A DNA stretch of 64,000 nucleotides from Physella acuta. Its lineage: Eukaryota; Mollusca; Gastropoda; Physidae. The stretch covers positions 136,501 through 200,500 of the forward strand of contig NW_026731884.1 of NCBI RefSeq assembly GCF_028476545.1. Reading direction: 5' to 3'. A model generated the notes under the pieces. It did no database searches. It was not told where the DNA came from and was given only the letters and a program-made list of their open reading frames with translations. The position numbers were made by a program, and so were the translations under genes. Position 1 is the first letter of the stretch, and every line of letters begins with the position of its first letter. This document shows, one piece after another, positions 11,601 to 24,808 of this stretch.

Positions 11601-14600
11601 GGGTAGTGCAGCCTACAGATGAGGGGAGAGGTTTGTGTGTGGTAGTGCAGCCTACAAATGAGGGGAGAGGTTTGTGTGTGGTAGTGCAGCCTACAGATGA
11701 GGGGAGAGGTTTGTGTGGGGTAGTGCAGCCTACAGATGAGGGGAGAGGTTTGTGTGGGGTAGAGCAGCCTACAGATGAGAGAGGTTTGTGTGGGGTAGTG
11801 CAGCCTACAAATGAGGGGAGAGGTTTGTGTGGGGTAGAGCAGCCTACAAATGAGGGGAGAGGTTTGTGTGTGGTAGAGCAGCCTACAGATGAGAGGTTTG
11901 TGTGGGGTAGTGCAGCCTACAAATGAGGGGAGAGGTTTGTGTGGGGTAGTGCAGCCTACAGATGAGGGGAGAGGTTTGTGTGTGGTAGTGCAGCCTACAA
12001 ATGAGGGGAGAGGTTTGTGTGTGGTAGTGCAGCCTACAGATGAGGGGAGAGGTTTGTGTGGGGTAGAGCAGCCTACAGATGAGTGGAGGTTTGTGTGTGG
12101 TAGAGCAGCCTACAGATGAGAGAGGTTTGTGTGGGGTAGTGCAGCCTACAAATGAGGGGAGAGGTTTGTGTGGGGTAGAGCAGCCTACAAATGAGGGGAG
12201 AGGTTTGTGTGTGGTAGTGCAGCCTACAGATGAGGGGAGAGGTTTGTGTGGGGTAGAGCAGCCTACAAATGAGGGGAGAGGTTTGTGTGTGGTAGTGCAG
12301 CCTACAGATGAGGGGAGAGGTTTGTGTGGGGTAGAGCAGCCTACAAATGAGGGGAGAGGTTTGTGTGTGGTAGTGCAGCCTACAGATGAGGGGAGAGGTT
12401 TGTGTGGGGTAGTGCAGCCTACAGATGAGGGGAGAGGTTTGTGTGGGGTAGTGCGGCCTACAGATGAGGGGAGAGGTTTGTGTGGGGTAGAGCAGCCTAC
12501 AGATGATATTTAAATGGGAACATGATATTCTCGCGAAGATTTTAAAATGGAGTATGTGAAGTGCTACAAATGAACAGCTGATTGAGTGAAAAGTAGTTAA
12601 TGAAATAAATTAGCAAAGGTAGAAAAAACCCACACCCGCAGTTAATTCTTAGCTCTGTAGCATGATTGACATACAGTAGCCCAGATTAAGTAATGAAGGC
12701 TAAAAAGTTTAGAAACAGACCTGTATAATCCCATTTATGCTGGTGTACTTTATCATCATCATAAAAAAGCCAAGTTTTCAGAGCAAACGCTGTTATACCT
12801 ACCACATGTAGAAAAAAATGATTAGTCCTTTTATTATTGGAAGGTGTGAAAAATAGTTAAGTACTAAGTTAAGTTGTACTTGACAAGATTATTCTTGACA
12901 ATGCTATATGCAGCACTATATAGAAATTATGAAATTTTAAACTGGTTAGTATAAAAACTGGGAGAATTGTTTTCAAAAAGATATCTATTAAAAAATTACA
13001 GATCATAGAATAAGACATTTAGGCTTAAAAAAATAAACATCAAATCTTTACACTCTCCAATCTGAGAAAATCTGTGATGATGGTGTCTTTGAAAGGAGCG
13101 AGAAACACAATCATGACATGAATTTTTTTTTTACTACATCTCCAACCAGAGAAAGAGAATTTGTAAAATATTTAGAAAAAAAAAGAGTCTCTTAATCTTA
13201 TAAGAAACTTACCAAATGTAGCACAGATCAGTCCCCCAAAAATGTCAGGGTAGTCTGAACAGAACTGCCTAACAATACCTACAGCTGGATCAAAGAAAGG
13301 AAACATGGCTATACACGTCAATCAAACAAAATTTACTAAGACAAAGATTACATTTTGGGTCATTTATCGTTTTAGGTACATAAAATCTGCTGAAACTAGT
13401 AATGTGAAAAAAAGGTGACTGGTTAAATTTTAGTAACTATTTCACACTTTTAGGAGAATTTATGTTTTGAAAGTTACAAAAATGTTTCAAAGTTTCATTA
13501 ATGTCCTGTTTTTAAACAATTATATTAAAACTTTTCAGTAAAAAATAAAGACTAGCAACGTTTTCATCAGATGCAACCAAGCTCATTTACTTTAGCAGCC
13601 ATCTTGTTTAAGTTTTTTTTTGGTAAAATTATAGTTAGAGATAGAGGGGAAACCACTCTAACTTACAGATGGCCGCTTTTTATATAGCAAATTCTGCTGT
13701 TAATTCCTTCCCTACATACTACATTGATATATGAAGATATGTAATGTACTTATTATGTAGTATGTAGATTGTAGATCTAGATCTAGCCATAGATTTTGGT
13801 TTATTATTCAGTAAGCCTCAATCTATAAATAAATCTATAATATTTGACACAAGTACATCACAATATAGCCTACTTCTTTTAAAGCCTTAACAATGAAGCA
13901 ACTTTTTCGCACATTACTAGCCTTGGCCGATTGTATGCAACTAAAACAAAAGAAGTTAGTAGAAGAATACCAATTTTTTAATTTTTTAAGATTGGCTTTC
14001 TTTTCTAGATTCTAGTTTCTTTTAATCCTTACAGTGTACAGGGTAAAACCTTAGTTTAGCGTAGTTTATTATTCCGGAATGGTATAGCAGTAAAAAACAG
14101 CAAAACAATGTCAAAGTCTGTCATACAGTTCCGGAATCCACTGGAAGTACTGTAAATCATACTTTATTTGGGGTCATCTTTTATTTTTAATACAGAACGT
14201 TTAAAATTTTGTTAGATTTATTTTAATTGCGTGTTAACTACTGTTTACTAATCATTTTGTATAACTAGTTATTTTAAAGTGTTTCAGATAAATATTTCTG
14301 CTACTAAACATTGTTTAGCAGTGTTCGTACGCAGTGGCGTAGCGAGGTCGGGTGTCACCCGGTGCGGCACTTAATGGTGTCACCCCCCCCAGAGGCATAG
14401 AGACCCTTCCCAGGGACAAACTTTCAAATTTTCGATTTGCACCCCCCCTCAAACTTTTGATTTGCACCCCCCCCCCCTCAAGTTTTTTGATTTGCACCCC
14501 CCCCCTCAAACTTTCGATTTGCACCCCCCCCCTCGAGCTTTTCTCTATATATTTTGCTATTTTTTGCCTTGGTGTCACCCCCCTAAATGGTGTCACCCGG

Positions 14601-16136
14601 TGCGGTTCGCACCCCCCGCCCCCCCCCCCTCGCTACGCCCCTGTTTGTACGCAGTCTGGATAAAGTCTTGAATTTAGAAAAGTGTATTTCACGGCTGACC
14701 ATGTAAATGTGTTACAAGTATTTAAAATTGTTATGTAATGGAAGAACGATCGCACATACAAATCTTGACCTCTTTTTTTCTCCCGCTATTGTTTCTTAAG
14801 TTTTTCTGAGGTTGCAGGCAGGTAGTCTTATTAAAAAATTATGAGGGAAGTAAGTGGTAGTCTACGTATAATTTAACCACCTGTATTTTCAATTCACTCT
14901 CCAAACTGTTTTTGAAATCTTTGCAAAAGCTGATGATTAGGGTTAGACTAACCCAACCCCTCCTAGTAACCCTGTTTCTAGTCACTTGTACTATTTTTGT
15001 AATCATTTTTACATTTTTGTAATCATTTTTACTATTTTTGTAAACTAGATTTTTTTTTTACTTGGCCTAGCTGCTAGTTAGATCTAGATCTAATTAATTA
15101 ATGGTCGCAAATCCACTGCAAGCCAAAAACATGAAACAAATTATTACATATGACTTTATTATTTATATTTAGAAATCTAGGCTATAGGCCTATATTTTAA
15201 AAATATTTTAGATCTACTAATTTAAATCTACTACTATTATAATTAATTTAATTATATTCAGGCCTATTCATGTTTCTTTTGTCTATTAAACTTAAATAAT
15301 TTTATACAATCGACTTTAACTTTAGGGCCTAGGCCTATTTATATTAATATATTAGGCCTAATATATTATTACTAGGCATGCTGCCCAGCTTCGCTTAGGC
15401 TTTCGAAAACATTGAGAATTTGAATGCTTAATTAATTCGCCCATATAAGGCGCCGGTCAGTCGAGGTCAGTTTTGACCCCCTCATCGTAGACTTTTCGGA
15501 CAACGGGCCCCGTGTTCTGTCGCCCCAAGGCAAGATCCTGCCAAATTTGAAGCGCCTGCGGCGCCGGGAAGTGCCCTATTGGGCATCCGACAACTTAGCT
15601 TTATAGATAATCTAGATCTAGATCTAGAATATCTCTAGATCTATATGATCTAGAATCTCTAGATCTAGATGATCTAGAATATCTAGATCTAGATCAATAT
15701 CTAGATCTAGAATCTCTAGATCTAGAATCCAAATAGATAAAATAATTTTTTTAAGTTTAGGCCGAGAAAATCGTATTGTATACATTTCATAGCGTACATA
15801 GCTGTAAATCATATTTGAATGACATAGTTCATTTATTTTTATTCTAAACTCGGAAGATGACGTCATCAGTTTCGTGCTCTTTTTTTAGTGTAAACAATAA
15901 GTGATGTCATTGTTAAATGCGTTCTTGTCCCAAGTTTATACACTTTTCCGGTTGCATAAATAATACTGTTTCTCTACATTCGAATACGCCTTTATTTTTT
16001 ATTTTTCTTCTTTAAATAAAATTGTGGTTATACATTTAAAACATCTAGCATATTATTTTCAACAGAAGTCCGTATAAAGGTATCCATATATCGCTGCCAA
16101 TTCTGACGTGATGTCCGGCGAAAATATTTTGCGGAC

Positions 16137-16172
<36 letters not shown>

Positions 16173-19100
16173 GCGAACGTGGGGTTTTATATATTAGGAC
16201 TAGGCATGCTGCCCAACTTTGCTTAGGCTTTCGAAAGCATTGAGAATTTGAATGCTTAATTAATTCGCCCGAGGGTCGGTCTACGACCTCAGGAGTTATG
16301 AAGAGGTTCCTCCGTGGACATTTTTTTTCGATTTATAGCTCATATAAGGCGCCGGTCAGTCGAGGTCAGTTTTGACCCCATCATCGTAGACTTTTCGGCC
16401 AACCGGCCCCCGTGTTCAGTCGCCTTAAGGCAAGATCCTGCCAAATTTGAAGCGCCTGCGGCGCCGGGAAGTGCCCTATCGGGCACCCGACAACTTTGCT
16501 TTATATATTATAGAGATTAGCAAATTGCATAGATAAACAAAGATTTCAATAAAGTAATTAAGGCCTGAAATACTTTAGTATAGAAATGTATTATTTGAAT
16601 AGATGAATCTAGAATATCTAGATCTAGAATCCAAATAAATAAAATAAATTTTATGAGTTTAGGCCGGAAAAATTGTATTGTATACATTTCATAGTGTACG
16701 TAGATCTAAATCAAATTTGAATGAAATAGTTCATTTCTTTTTATTCTAAACACGGCAGATGACGTCATTAGTTAATGTATAAGCAATAGTGACGTCACAG
16801 TTTTATGCGTTCTTTTCACATCTATTAATGCTTTTCCGGTTGCATAAATAATACTGTTTCTCTACATTCGAATACGCCTTTAATTTTTATTTTTCTTCTT
16901 TAAAGAAAATTGTGGTTATACATTTAAAACATCTAACATATTATTTTCAACAAAAGTCCGTATAAAGTTCTCCATATATCGCTGCCGTTTCTGACTTGAT
17001 GTCCGGCGAAAATATTTTGCGGACAGACAGAGAGAGAGAGAGAAGAGCGCACATGGCTTTTTATATATTAGGATATTTCAATGGTCAACAAATAATACCA
17101 TGGTTTACCGTTATCGTAACTTTAGTTACCGAAACTCAACAAACATTACCCAATAATTTCTGATGCTAAACTAAGCCAGGTTTTACCGTGTACAGTACTA
17201 GATCTAGGCTTTTCGATTCGTCAAGTCTCGTTCTCGCGGTTTCATGGCTACCGTGTTTTGGGCGGACATATAAAATATCGAATCATTTCTTTCTCATGAA
17301 GTACACAATAGTTAAAAATAAGGATTATATTGTACTCGGAAACATTTGTACTCGAAACTGCCCATGTATTTACGGGGCGAATAATTAACATTTTAATAAT
17401 GGCAGCTTGACCTTATATCTTTATTTGTATTTAACGAGGCCGTCGAGAGAAAGTCACGCTTACTTAGCTTGCGTTTCAAGTCGAATAAACTAAAGCAGGT
17501 GCGTTCTTCAATAACTTTATTGTAATATTCAATTTGTATAACATCTTTACTATCAAATAAAAATAGAATTGTTTAATATAATTAGGGTGACAACAATGCT
17601 TTTGAGGGTGTGGGTAATAAGGCCATTTTATTATATTCTTGTTTGGTGAAAACGAGGCGCGGGAAAATGTGTGCCGCGCAAGAATCCAATCATTTGGCTA
17701 GATTTATGACTGTTTTTTATGTCACACCTAAAAATAGAATGTTTACGCTTTCTTCGTTGATGATCGTTTTTATTATTTTTTAAATTGAAACTAATAATTT
17801 TTGCAGATTTTGTAACTTGGTATACTTACCCTTTATCAATTTTAAAAACATAGCATGCTGATTGTGAACAAATATAGTCATAAAACACAGAAATATAAAG
17901 TTATAATTGCGATGTGCCACACCCGGGCCACACCCCCTCAAGAAAGCATGTGTTTATTAACTTATTAAGCTGTTTATCTTTACTTTACAACAGTAATTAA
18001 AATTAATTTTCAAATTTTTATCACTTATTGGGTAAGATTAAGCACATGTTTACCAAAAATAAAAAAAATAAAAAAGCAAATTCTGTTTTAATGAAGGTCA
18101 CGGGTGAAGTTTCTTTTCCTTCTGTCACGTTGCAGTCACTATAAACTAAGTCACTATAATTACTATAAAAGGGTGCAACACCTTGGAATTTTTTTCAGTA
18201 ATAATGACTTTGCACAGAAAGTTAAAATAAGCTAAATTAGCTTAGTTTACTAGTGTTCTAGCTATTATTGATACATTTTTAATAAAAAAATCATTCTGTA
18301 ATTCTCATCAAAAAGCCTACTAGTCTACTAGTACTAGATCTAAGTATTTAAGTATTTAATAGTCTGGCGCGTTGCTTAGATGGCTGGATTGACCTCTGAC
18401 CCTGAAACGTCACGCGTCGTTTTTAGACGGTTTTTACGTTTATTTTAGGGGTCCCATCCACGACAAATGAAAAAACTGTTAATCTCGCAAATTCTCATCA
18501 TTATTTTAATGCAGAATGCTAATAAAATGGATAATATGCCTTAGAATGCCAGAAAAAATCGAGAGATTTGTTGTTGTAAATAATGAGAGGATTTCTAGTA
18601 GAGCGCTCTCCGTAAAAACTGAACCGCCGCTAAAAACGACCGACCTCCGGGGAAAACGGCCCGACCTCCTCTAAATTAATATATAATTGAGATATTTACC
18701 TTGTATATTTACATAATTATTGATTCTGGCTTCCAAAATCTTATCCCAAAATGAGGTACCCACGCTGACATTTCTATCCGCTATTTTTAGTATCATGACG
18801 TCATTGCTACGCTAGTTGCCAGACTGAAACAACTAGTTTTTGTTTTTTACGGAATGAACTGTTAAGTCTAGTATTTTAATTATAATTCAATTGTAGCATG
18901 TGTGGAAAAAGTAAAATTATGGACATTATTGTTGTATTAGTAATTTTATTAGTATATTGATTTTTTCTTCACTGTGGGCCGACAGTTGCTGCATTCGTGA
19001 CCGGTGGTTAACCTCGTCAACGCTGCGTGGCCTATTCGTTTATATAATCAGTGATGCTCGTTCAGTGGCCTTTTTCAGAGCTAGGCCTAATTACGGGTGA

Positions 19101-20609
19101 TTTTTAGACTTAATTGATCGGCCGTTAGCCCTTTTCATTGCTGCGTATTTTAAAAAAAAATGCTCGTTCAGCTGCCTTTTTTTTTGGCGCTAAATAATCT
19201 GTTTACGGGCATTTTACGCGTTTATTTATTTTTTTTTTAAGCTAGACGTAGATCTAGTTAAATTTTTTTTTTATACAGCTGGCTGTCTAGCATGCCTGAT
19301 ATGTGAACTTTAAAAAAAAAATGACCGAACTTTAAAAAAAAAAATGACCAGAAGTAGGGAAGTAGGTCTGTTATTCAATTTGCTTGAAGAAGGGGGGGGG
19401 GGGGGGAAGAGAGAGAGAAGTGAAGACACCGACCATCTCGTGTACGCGTGTTCATTCTATGACGTGTACTATAGGTCACGGTGACCCCGCGACCGTGGTG
19501 GGATTTTTCATCCACAGGATAGTAAACATAAGCAAGCAATCACGCGAGTGACGATGTTTGGAGATTTTATTTTTAAAAAAAAAATCACATACGTCATGTT
19601 TTCAAGATGAAAAAAAATGTAATGTAAAAAAAAAAAGGGGGACACTAATACCATGTATGAACCTCAGCTGCAACACTGTTGACTCAATATAATGTGATTG
19701 AGTGTAAAATGTATTTGTATTTATAAACTATCTTAGCAATTACTATCATATTATTTTATGCATATTTATTATTTGAAATAAAAATATTTATTATGGTCAT
19801 TTGATTTATGCAGGTGTTCATTACTTCATAAAATGGTATGAATAACATGTAGAGTAGAATTTAATAAATAATAAAATAACTAGATCTAGTTTTATTATCA
19901 ACCAGTTGCTTTTTGTTATTTTCCGGTGAGTAAATAACCTAAGCTGACGCAATTACCATGGCGGGAATTAAAAGCTCGTGGACACAAGTCCACGACGTAA
20001 TGTTATGCCGGTCGAGGGGATAAAACGCGGTTTTGTCTTTCATTTTCCAATATCGGAAAAATTTCAAATTCTCTCTTTTCTCGTCAACCGAGTAAGCTAG
20101 ATATTTAAATGTGGTGTCAAATGTTCTCTTAAGGGGTAAGGAAGTTAATGGTGTATTTGAAATAACAGAATATTTTATTTTAAAAAATCCATAATTCAAC
20201 CTAGTATTTAAGTATTTGTAAGTAAGTACTAGATCTAGATTCTAGACTAGATCTACAGACTACAGACTCTACAGTAACAGAGTCGTACAGTAGTTAGTAA
20301 CTACACTACAGACTAGTACAGTTAGTACAGACTACAGACAGTGACAGTAAAGTAAAATCACAGTTAGTGTCAGTCACTGCTGTCAGTTGACAGTTAGTGA
20401 TAGTGAGTTAGTACAGCACTGGAAGATCCCACTTCAACTCCACTAATAGCTTTTCACACAAGATTTTTAAAGACTTTTTTCGTCTTATTTTATCACTCTC
20501 GTCAATTTGTAGCATCAATACCTAATTTAATCGTTACCTCACATACTAATGCTATACTTATTAGGACAACGACCTTCGGGAGCTTACCTTTCGTTCCTTT
20601 GGTCGCCAT
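5631..20609 (-). CDS. Unrecognised 72-residue single-pass membrane protein, four exons
   Basis: Exons at 20588-20609, 13213-13284, 12721-12789 and 5631-5686 (minus strand) each have AG/GT borders and matching phases (1,1,1), giving one open frame from ATG to TGA. The protein starts MATKGTKAVGIVRQF, has a hydrophobic helix at about residues 20-42 (PDIFGGLICATFAFALKTWL), then an acidic and charged tail with YTVIREEDAVP and a KEKGIYN end. A short basic N-terminus, one helix and a polar tail is the build of small accessory subunits of mitochondrial inner-membrane complexes (NDUFA3 or NDUFA1 type), but I cannot match it to a named family. The introns are 7.3 kb, 0.42 kb and 7.0 kb; the last is mostly minisatellite. 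Each exon alone is too short for ORF-based gene finding. The phase agreement of four independent exons is the main support. Confidence 0.78.
5888..12507. repeat. 39-bp minisatellite, 6.6 kb, roughly 170 copies
   Basis: Unit GGGGAGAGGTTTGTGTGGGG plus TAGTGCAGCCTACAGATGA, with 36-bp and shortened variants and four recurrent site changes (TAGT/TAGA, GGGG/GTGG, CAGATG/CAAATG, GGGGAGAGG/GTGGAGG). A 170-bp higher-order block repeats around 7242-7439 and 9187-9727. It fills most of the last intron of the minus-strand gene and makes many spurious open frames. Confidence 0.97.
12721..12789 (-). CDS. Small membrane protein gene, exon 3
   Basis: 69 bases between a TATAACAG acceptor and a CAG|GTCTGT donor. 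It codes the second half of the helix (FALKTWLFY) and the polar linker DDDKVHQHKWDYT. Phase 1 at both ends, so it fits exactly between exons 2 and 4. Confidence 0.75.
13213..13284 (-). CDS. Small membrane protein gene, exon 2
   Basis: 72 bases bounded by a TTTGATCCAG acceptor and a G|GTAAGT donor. It codes VGIVRQFCSDYPDIFGGLIC and then ATF, the first half of the membrane helix. Phase 1 at both ends. Confidence 0.8.
14332..14643 (+). mobile_element. G-run hAT-type MITE, complete
   Basis: Termini CAGTGGCGTAGCGAGG and CCTCGCTACGCCCCTG, with imperfect 8-bp flanks TTCGTACG and TTTGTACG. On this strand the inside carries C-runs alternating with TTTGCACCCC units. It lies in intron 1 of the small minus-strand gene. 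Confidence 0.8.
15361..17075. repeat. Dispersed repeat in two direct copies of about 850 bp
   Basis: The stretch from TAGGCATGCTGCCCA (15373) through GGCGCCGGTCAGTCGAGGTC, a TCTAGA-rich middle, GTGGTTATACATTTAAAAC and a GACAGACAGAGAGAG tail ending TTTTATATATTAGGA recurs from about 16200. The GA-rich tail and short TATATATTAG end resemble a non-LTR or Penelope-type 3' end, but no protein is seen. Confidence 0.6.
17076..20587. other. Intron 1 remainder: AT-rich, no gene seen
   Basis: AT-rich sequence with homopolymer runs, a G-run at 19393-19407 followed by GA repeats, and AGATCT-rich spots. A short element with the core AATTACTATAAAAGGGTGCA at about 18158 recurs at 22710. No supported exon on either strand. 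Confidence 0.4.
20588..20609 (-). CDS. Small membrane protein gene, exon 1 (start codon)
   Basis: Codes MATKGTK plus one base of the next codon. ATG lies in a good context (AAAGATGGCG), and the donor is G|GTAAGC. A T-rich tract ending in AG lies five bases upstream of the ATG, so a 5' untranslated intron is possible. Confidence 0.7.
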
Positions 20610-22385
20610 CTTTGCTAAAAAAAAATAACAACTGCTTCTCTTTCTAATTATTTTTAACAAAAGAGCTCTGAGTAGCTGTTATTTTATATTTTCAATTTAG
20701 GAAGAGCTAGTTTAATTTTACGCAATTTTACCGATCTCGTCACCAGAAGTCGACCTTAACGTCACAAATGTGTATTTCATCATAAAATGTTGAAGCATGG
20801 CGCTTCTCATACAAAACTTAAATCAAAGTGATATCTGTTTTAAACTTAATTAAAATTTTGGGCTGTTTCTTTTTTAATAAGGTATTCTAGATCTAGATCT
20901 ATTTTTAGATCTAGACTAGAATCTAGATTTTTATATCCAGATCTAGTTCTAGATTCGATCTAGATCTAGATCTAGATTATATCTATTATCTAGATTCTAG
21001 CTAGAGTAGTCTAGAACCTAACTAAACTAAGTAACTAACTAAACAATACTAGAAAATCTAGGCCTAGCCTAAATCTTAGGCATTCCGACTTCAGCTGTTT
21101 CGATTCGGTATTCAACATCCGGACTTTTCGATGCAGTCTTTATAAAAACTCGCCCTTTTCCGAAGAATGCCGAATCTCACTGTTGGAATCAAGTTTTTAG
21201 AAATATTCGATATAGATATTCTAGTGTGGTCGTATTATATGTTTCAATTAGAAAATTACCGCCAGTATGACAATCTTTAAGCCGAAATCGATCGCACGAC
21301 TCTAATGAGTTTATCTCGCGAACATGTCCCGTACGGTGCTGTCACATTTTAAATAAGTTTACGTATTAAACACATTATAAGTGTCTTGCCATTAGTTGTA
21401 AGTGTCCATTAAATAAACAAATATTATTATAATAACGGTTTTATGGCACTTACTACTTCTGCTTACGAGTTATCATACATGTCAAATCCCCGAGCTAGCG
21501 ATTCGGCCTTGACAACGCCATGGCGTCGGTTTAGCACCGCATTACCTATTATCGATAAAATACGCGCACTAATGCCAATGACGTAGTTTTCGAAGTTGGA
21601 AAGAATTTAAATTGTGGGTGGCACTGTTAAAACTAGATAAAATACGTTGATCAAGTTATCTATTAAAACCGACAGGCAAGAAGCTTAGGCTTACATTAAA
21701 TAGTGTTAAGCATTTCACACATACCTACTTACTTAAATTTAAGGCTAATAGTAATACTAATAGTATACTAATTTTATTTTTAATAGCCTTTAATATACTA
21801 TTACTATTATACTTTATACTATAAATAAGTTATAGGCTAGGCCTATTTCTTAGTATAACTAATGCTATATACTATATGTATCGATTGATAAAGTAAGTCT
21901 GGGCCTATTATTGGTTATGATAAGTAAAGAAGCTTGGTGATAAACTTATTTAATTATTTGTAATAATTATGCTTATGACATTAGTAAATAATTAACAAAA
22001 GGTGCAGCAATTGACATGGGGGGGGGGGTACTAATTAATAAGGCAGTGAATTTAGAATGACATGAAAAAGGCATGATAATTATTATTCATAATAATTTAG
22101 GATACAATTTTTACATTTAATAATAAAAAGTAACAAAAAACAAATAACAACAAACAATATGGATTTAAATCACTGCATGTTGCCAATATATTCATATAAG
22201 CAGATAGACATGGAAGCTGTAACTTCTGATTTGGTACAAATTAACACTTAGCTTAATAAACTTTTACAAGAATTTAAGGTTTTTCTATTGATTAGTAATT
22301 TAGTTGTACCAAAATATCAATAGGGTCCTATAAAGGCCCTAGTATATTAAAGTAGTTTCCCTTTTGGACCTGTCAATCCATCATC
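20610..22385. other. Intergenic start region of the minus-strand gene
   Basis: The sequence just upstream of the minus-strand ATG should hold its promoter; a TGACGTTA (CRE-like, minus strand) lies at about 20759. Then comes a TCTAGATC-rich block (20885-21010) and AT-rich unique sequence with a short G-run at 22019-22028. No coding signal seen. Confidence 0.35.
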
Positions 22386-22606
22386 CATAAAGCAGCTGAA
22401 GTAGAGTCTGTAGAGTTTATCTGTTTCTTGACCCATGCACATGAAGTGATGGTGTGGTTAGCTCTCTGCCAAACTATCTTTACTTTCCCTTGGGTCAGGT
22501 ACTCATCTGAGCTTGGTGGATGCTGCACGCTGCACAGACTCGTCTGAGATCTGAGCTTAAGACTTGCATGTTAGTAGTTGAGTGCTTTAACACACCATCC
22601 CTAGTT
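22386..22606 (-). mobile_element. Degraded tRNA-derived snail SINE
   Basis: The minus strand shows a tRNA-like head (about 22606-22545, GTTAAAGCACTCAACTACTA) followed by the body CTCAGATGAGTACCTGACCC, then the region ending with the ATC-rich tail around 22410. The body matches the SINE at 42361 in the opposite orientation. A mutated, old copy. Confidence 0.6.
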
Positions 22607-23499
22607 TTATTTTTCAGCATTCTTCTTATTACATGCTTCAGTATCAATAACCAAAATGTATCCTATCTATTATAGTAACATTCTGGACATACGTCCGTTG
22701 CAGTCACTATAATTACTATAAAAGGGTGCAACACCCTTTCATAGGACTTTTTAATTATATGCAGTCATACTTAATATAATTTTTTTCTATATTTCTATTG
22801 CCCCCACCCTCTAGCAAAGTTTCAATTTTAATATTAAAAAAAAACATAGACTTTCAGTCTGCATATTGACCTATATAGAACAGTACCCCTCACTTTAATT
22901 TGACTTGATTAGTTCTAATTATCCTTCATCAAATTTTGATTTTACTTTCATATTTCTATTGCCCACACTCTCTAGCACTAATGTGCAAAGTTTTATAATT
23001 ATATCTCGAATAGCAGCAGTGGTATGCAAGCCTAAAGCCAATCACACAATTAAATCCGATGTTACAGTGATATATAACAGGTTTAATACATAAATTTAAA
23101 AATTCATATAAAAAAAACTATTAGGCCTAGAATGATAAATTTGGTATTTTTATCAATGGGGTATATTATAGGATTAATCTGTGTACATTTTATCATTCTA
23201 TGGTAATTAGGAAAAATATCCCAACATCTATATACTACTAAAAGTCAAGTTTGTTTACATGTTTGAATATTTATTTGTTTGCCTGATCGAAAATTGTGAT
23301 ATGTTCGACTCTATCTGGAAAGCTGTAAAATGGTATGCAGGTAGAGAATAATTTTTTAATGCAGACAGACTGTTGATCACAAATTTATTTAAAGACGTTA
23401 ATTAATTTATTGATTTATTCCTATGCAGAATAACCCATTTTTTTTTAAAATATTTGAAAAGCCACTAGACTCGGCGGGACCGTGACGTCACAGGTTTTT

Positions 23500-23980
23500 G
23501 TTTACTCTTTAGTACAATAAAATGGCGGCGTCTATTGAAGAAAATTGTGTTCCCATTCAAAAGTTTAACGCGTTCTAAATCTAATTTTCTGTCGGTCATA
23601 ACTTTAACAATACGTCCGTTTGCTGTATTTATTACGTTCCAACACTTATATCAATTTTAAACTGTCTTTTTTCATTTACTTTTACGATAAATTTCTCTAG
23701 ATCTACAATCTGTCCAAGAAAATGTTAAAACATTGACTAAACTTTGTGGGAATAGTGACGTCCCTTGATGTGTTTACTTTTTTAGTACAATAAAAATGGC
23801 AGACTTCATCATAGACTTTGTGGCCCATTCAAAAGTTTAACGCGTTACAAAGCTAATTTTCTGCCGGCTATAACTTAAACAATACGTCCGTTTGCTGTAT
23901 TTATTACGTTCCAACACTTATATCAATTTTAAACTGCCTTTTTTCATTAGTTTTACAATAAATTTCTCTAGATCTAAAGA
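23500..23980. repeat. Direct duplication of about 210 bp, two copies 265 bp apart
   Basis: The stretch from TTAGTACAATAAAA through CATTCAAAAGTTTAACGCGT, AATACGTCCGTTTGCTGTAT and TAAATTTCTCTAGATCTA occurs at about 23510-23707 and again at about 23775-23980, roughly 90% identical. No open frame spans it. Confidence 0.7.
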
Positions 23981-24507
23981 TCAGCTGTTTATGAATCTAG
24001 CCTAGATTCTAGACTAGAACTAGATCTAGCCTAGATCTAGGTCACTAGACTCAATGTAATATGTATATCTAGATCTAGACTTAATGTAAATTCTACATCT
24101 AGAATCTATTTCAGGCCTTAATTATTTTACATAAATCTTTGTTTAGCTTCAATGATCATCTAATTCGAGAATAAATGGGATTTTTTAAATCTAGGTTCTA
24201 TATCTAGATATAGTAGGATTACTAACTAACTTGGAGGCGTGGTCGGCTGCTAACAACAATATGGCGTCCGGACCGGACGAATGACTTCGGACCATTTTTA
24301 GGCCATGTTTACCACGAGCAAGATGGCGGGTGTTCACATTATTTAAACATGGTATAGGTGGCCAGGGCTAGATATGCCAGAAAAGCATTTTAAAATTTGC
24401 TTTGGAGAGTGAAGGCTAAATTTTAAAGTCAGTGTCATAAAAATTAATAGAACTTTTTTTTTACGTTTTCAATTATTTTTTCTTAAGCCCTATATGTGAA
24501 TGATAAG

Positions 24508-24775
24508 GTTGACTATCAGGAACTCGCGGGGCACAGGGCAGGTGAAGTAAGTTTCATCTGTTTCTTTGTCCTAAGCATATGAAAGGATAGTGTGGTCAGA
24601 GACATGCTCGGCTAGAATCGTTTTTTAAACGATAAAAACATGTTGTCTGAGACTTGGCGGGACACTGGGCAGGTGAAGTAGAGTTGAGTAGGTCACCTGT
24701 GACGTCAGTATATGAAGGGATAGTCCGAAATCGGTGTTTTCGGTGTTTTTAAATGATAAAAAACATCTTTTTGAA
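24508..24775. repeat. SINE-body fragment in two tandem copies
   Basis: Two units of about 135 bp (24508-24640 and 24645-24775) share GGCAGGTGAAGTA, TATGAA(A)GGATAGT and end in an AAATGATAAAAACAT-like motif. The GTTTCATCTGTTTCTTTGTC part corresponds to the body of the SINE at 22386. Confidence 0.5.
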
Positions 24776-24808
24776 TGTGGGGTCTGTTTTTGTGACGATA
24801 AGTGACAC

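Noticed and set aside
5962-12513. Many plus-strand frames of 60-313 codons with repeated GRGLCGVVQPTDE
   Set aside because: The 39-bp unit is 13 codons. Frames break wherever unit length changes. A collagen- or mucin-like gene was considered, but there is no start region, no splice structure and no flanking coding sequence.
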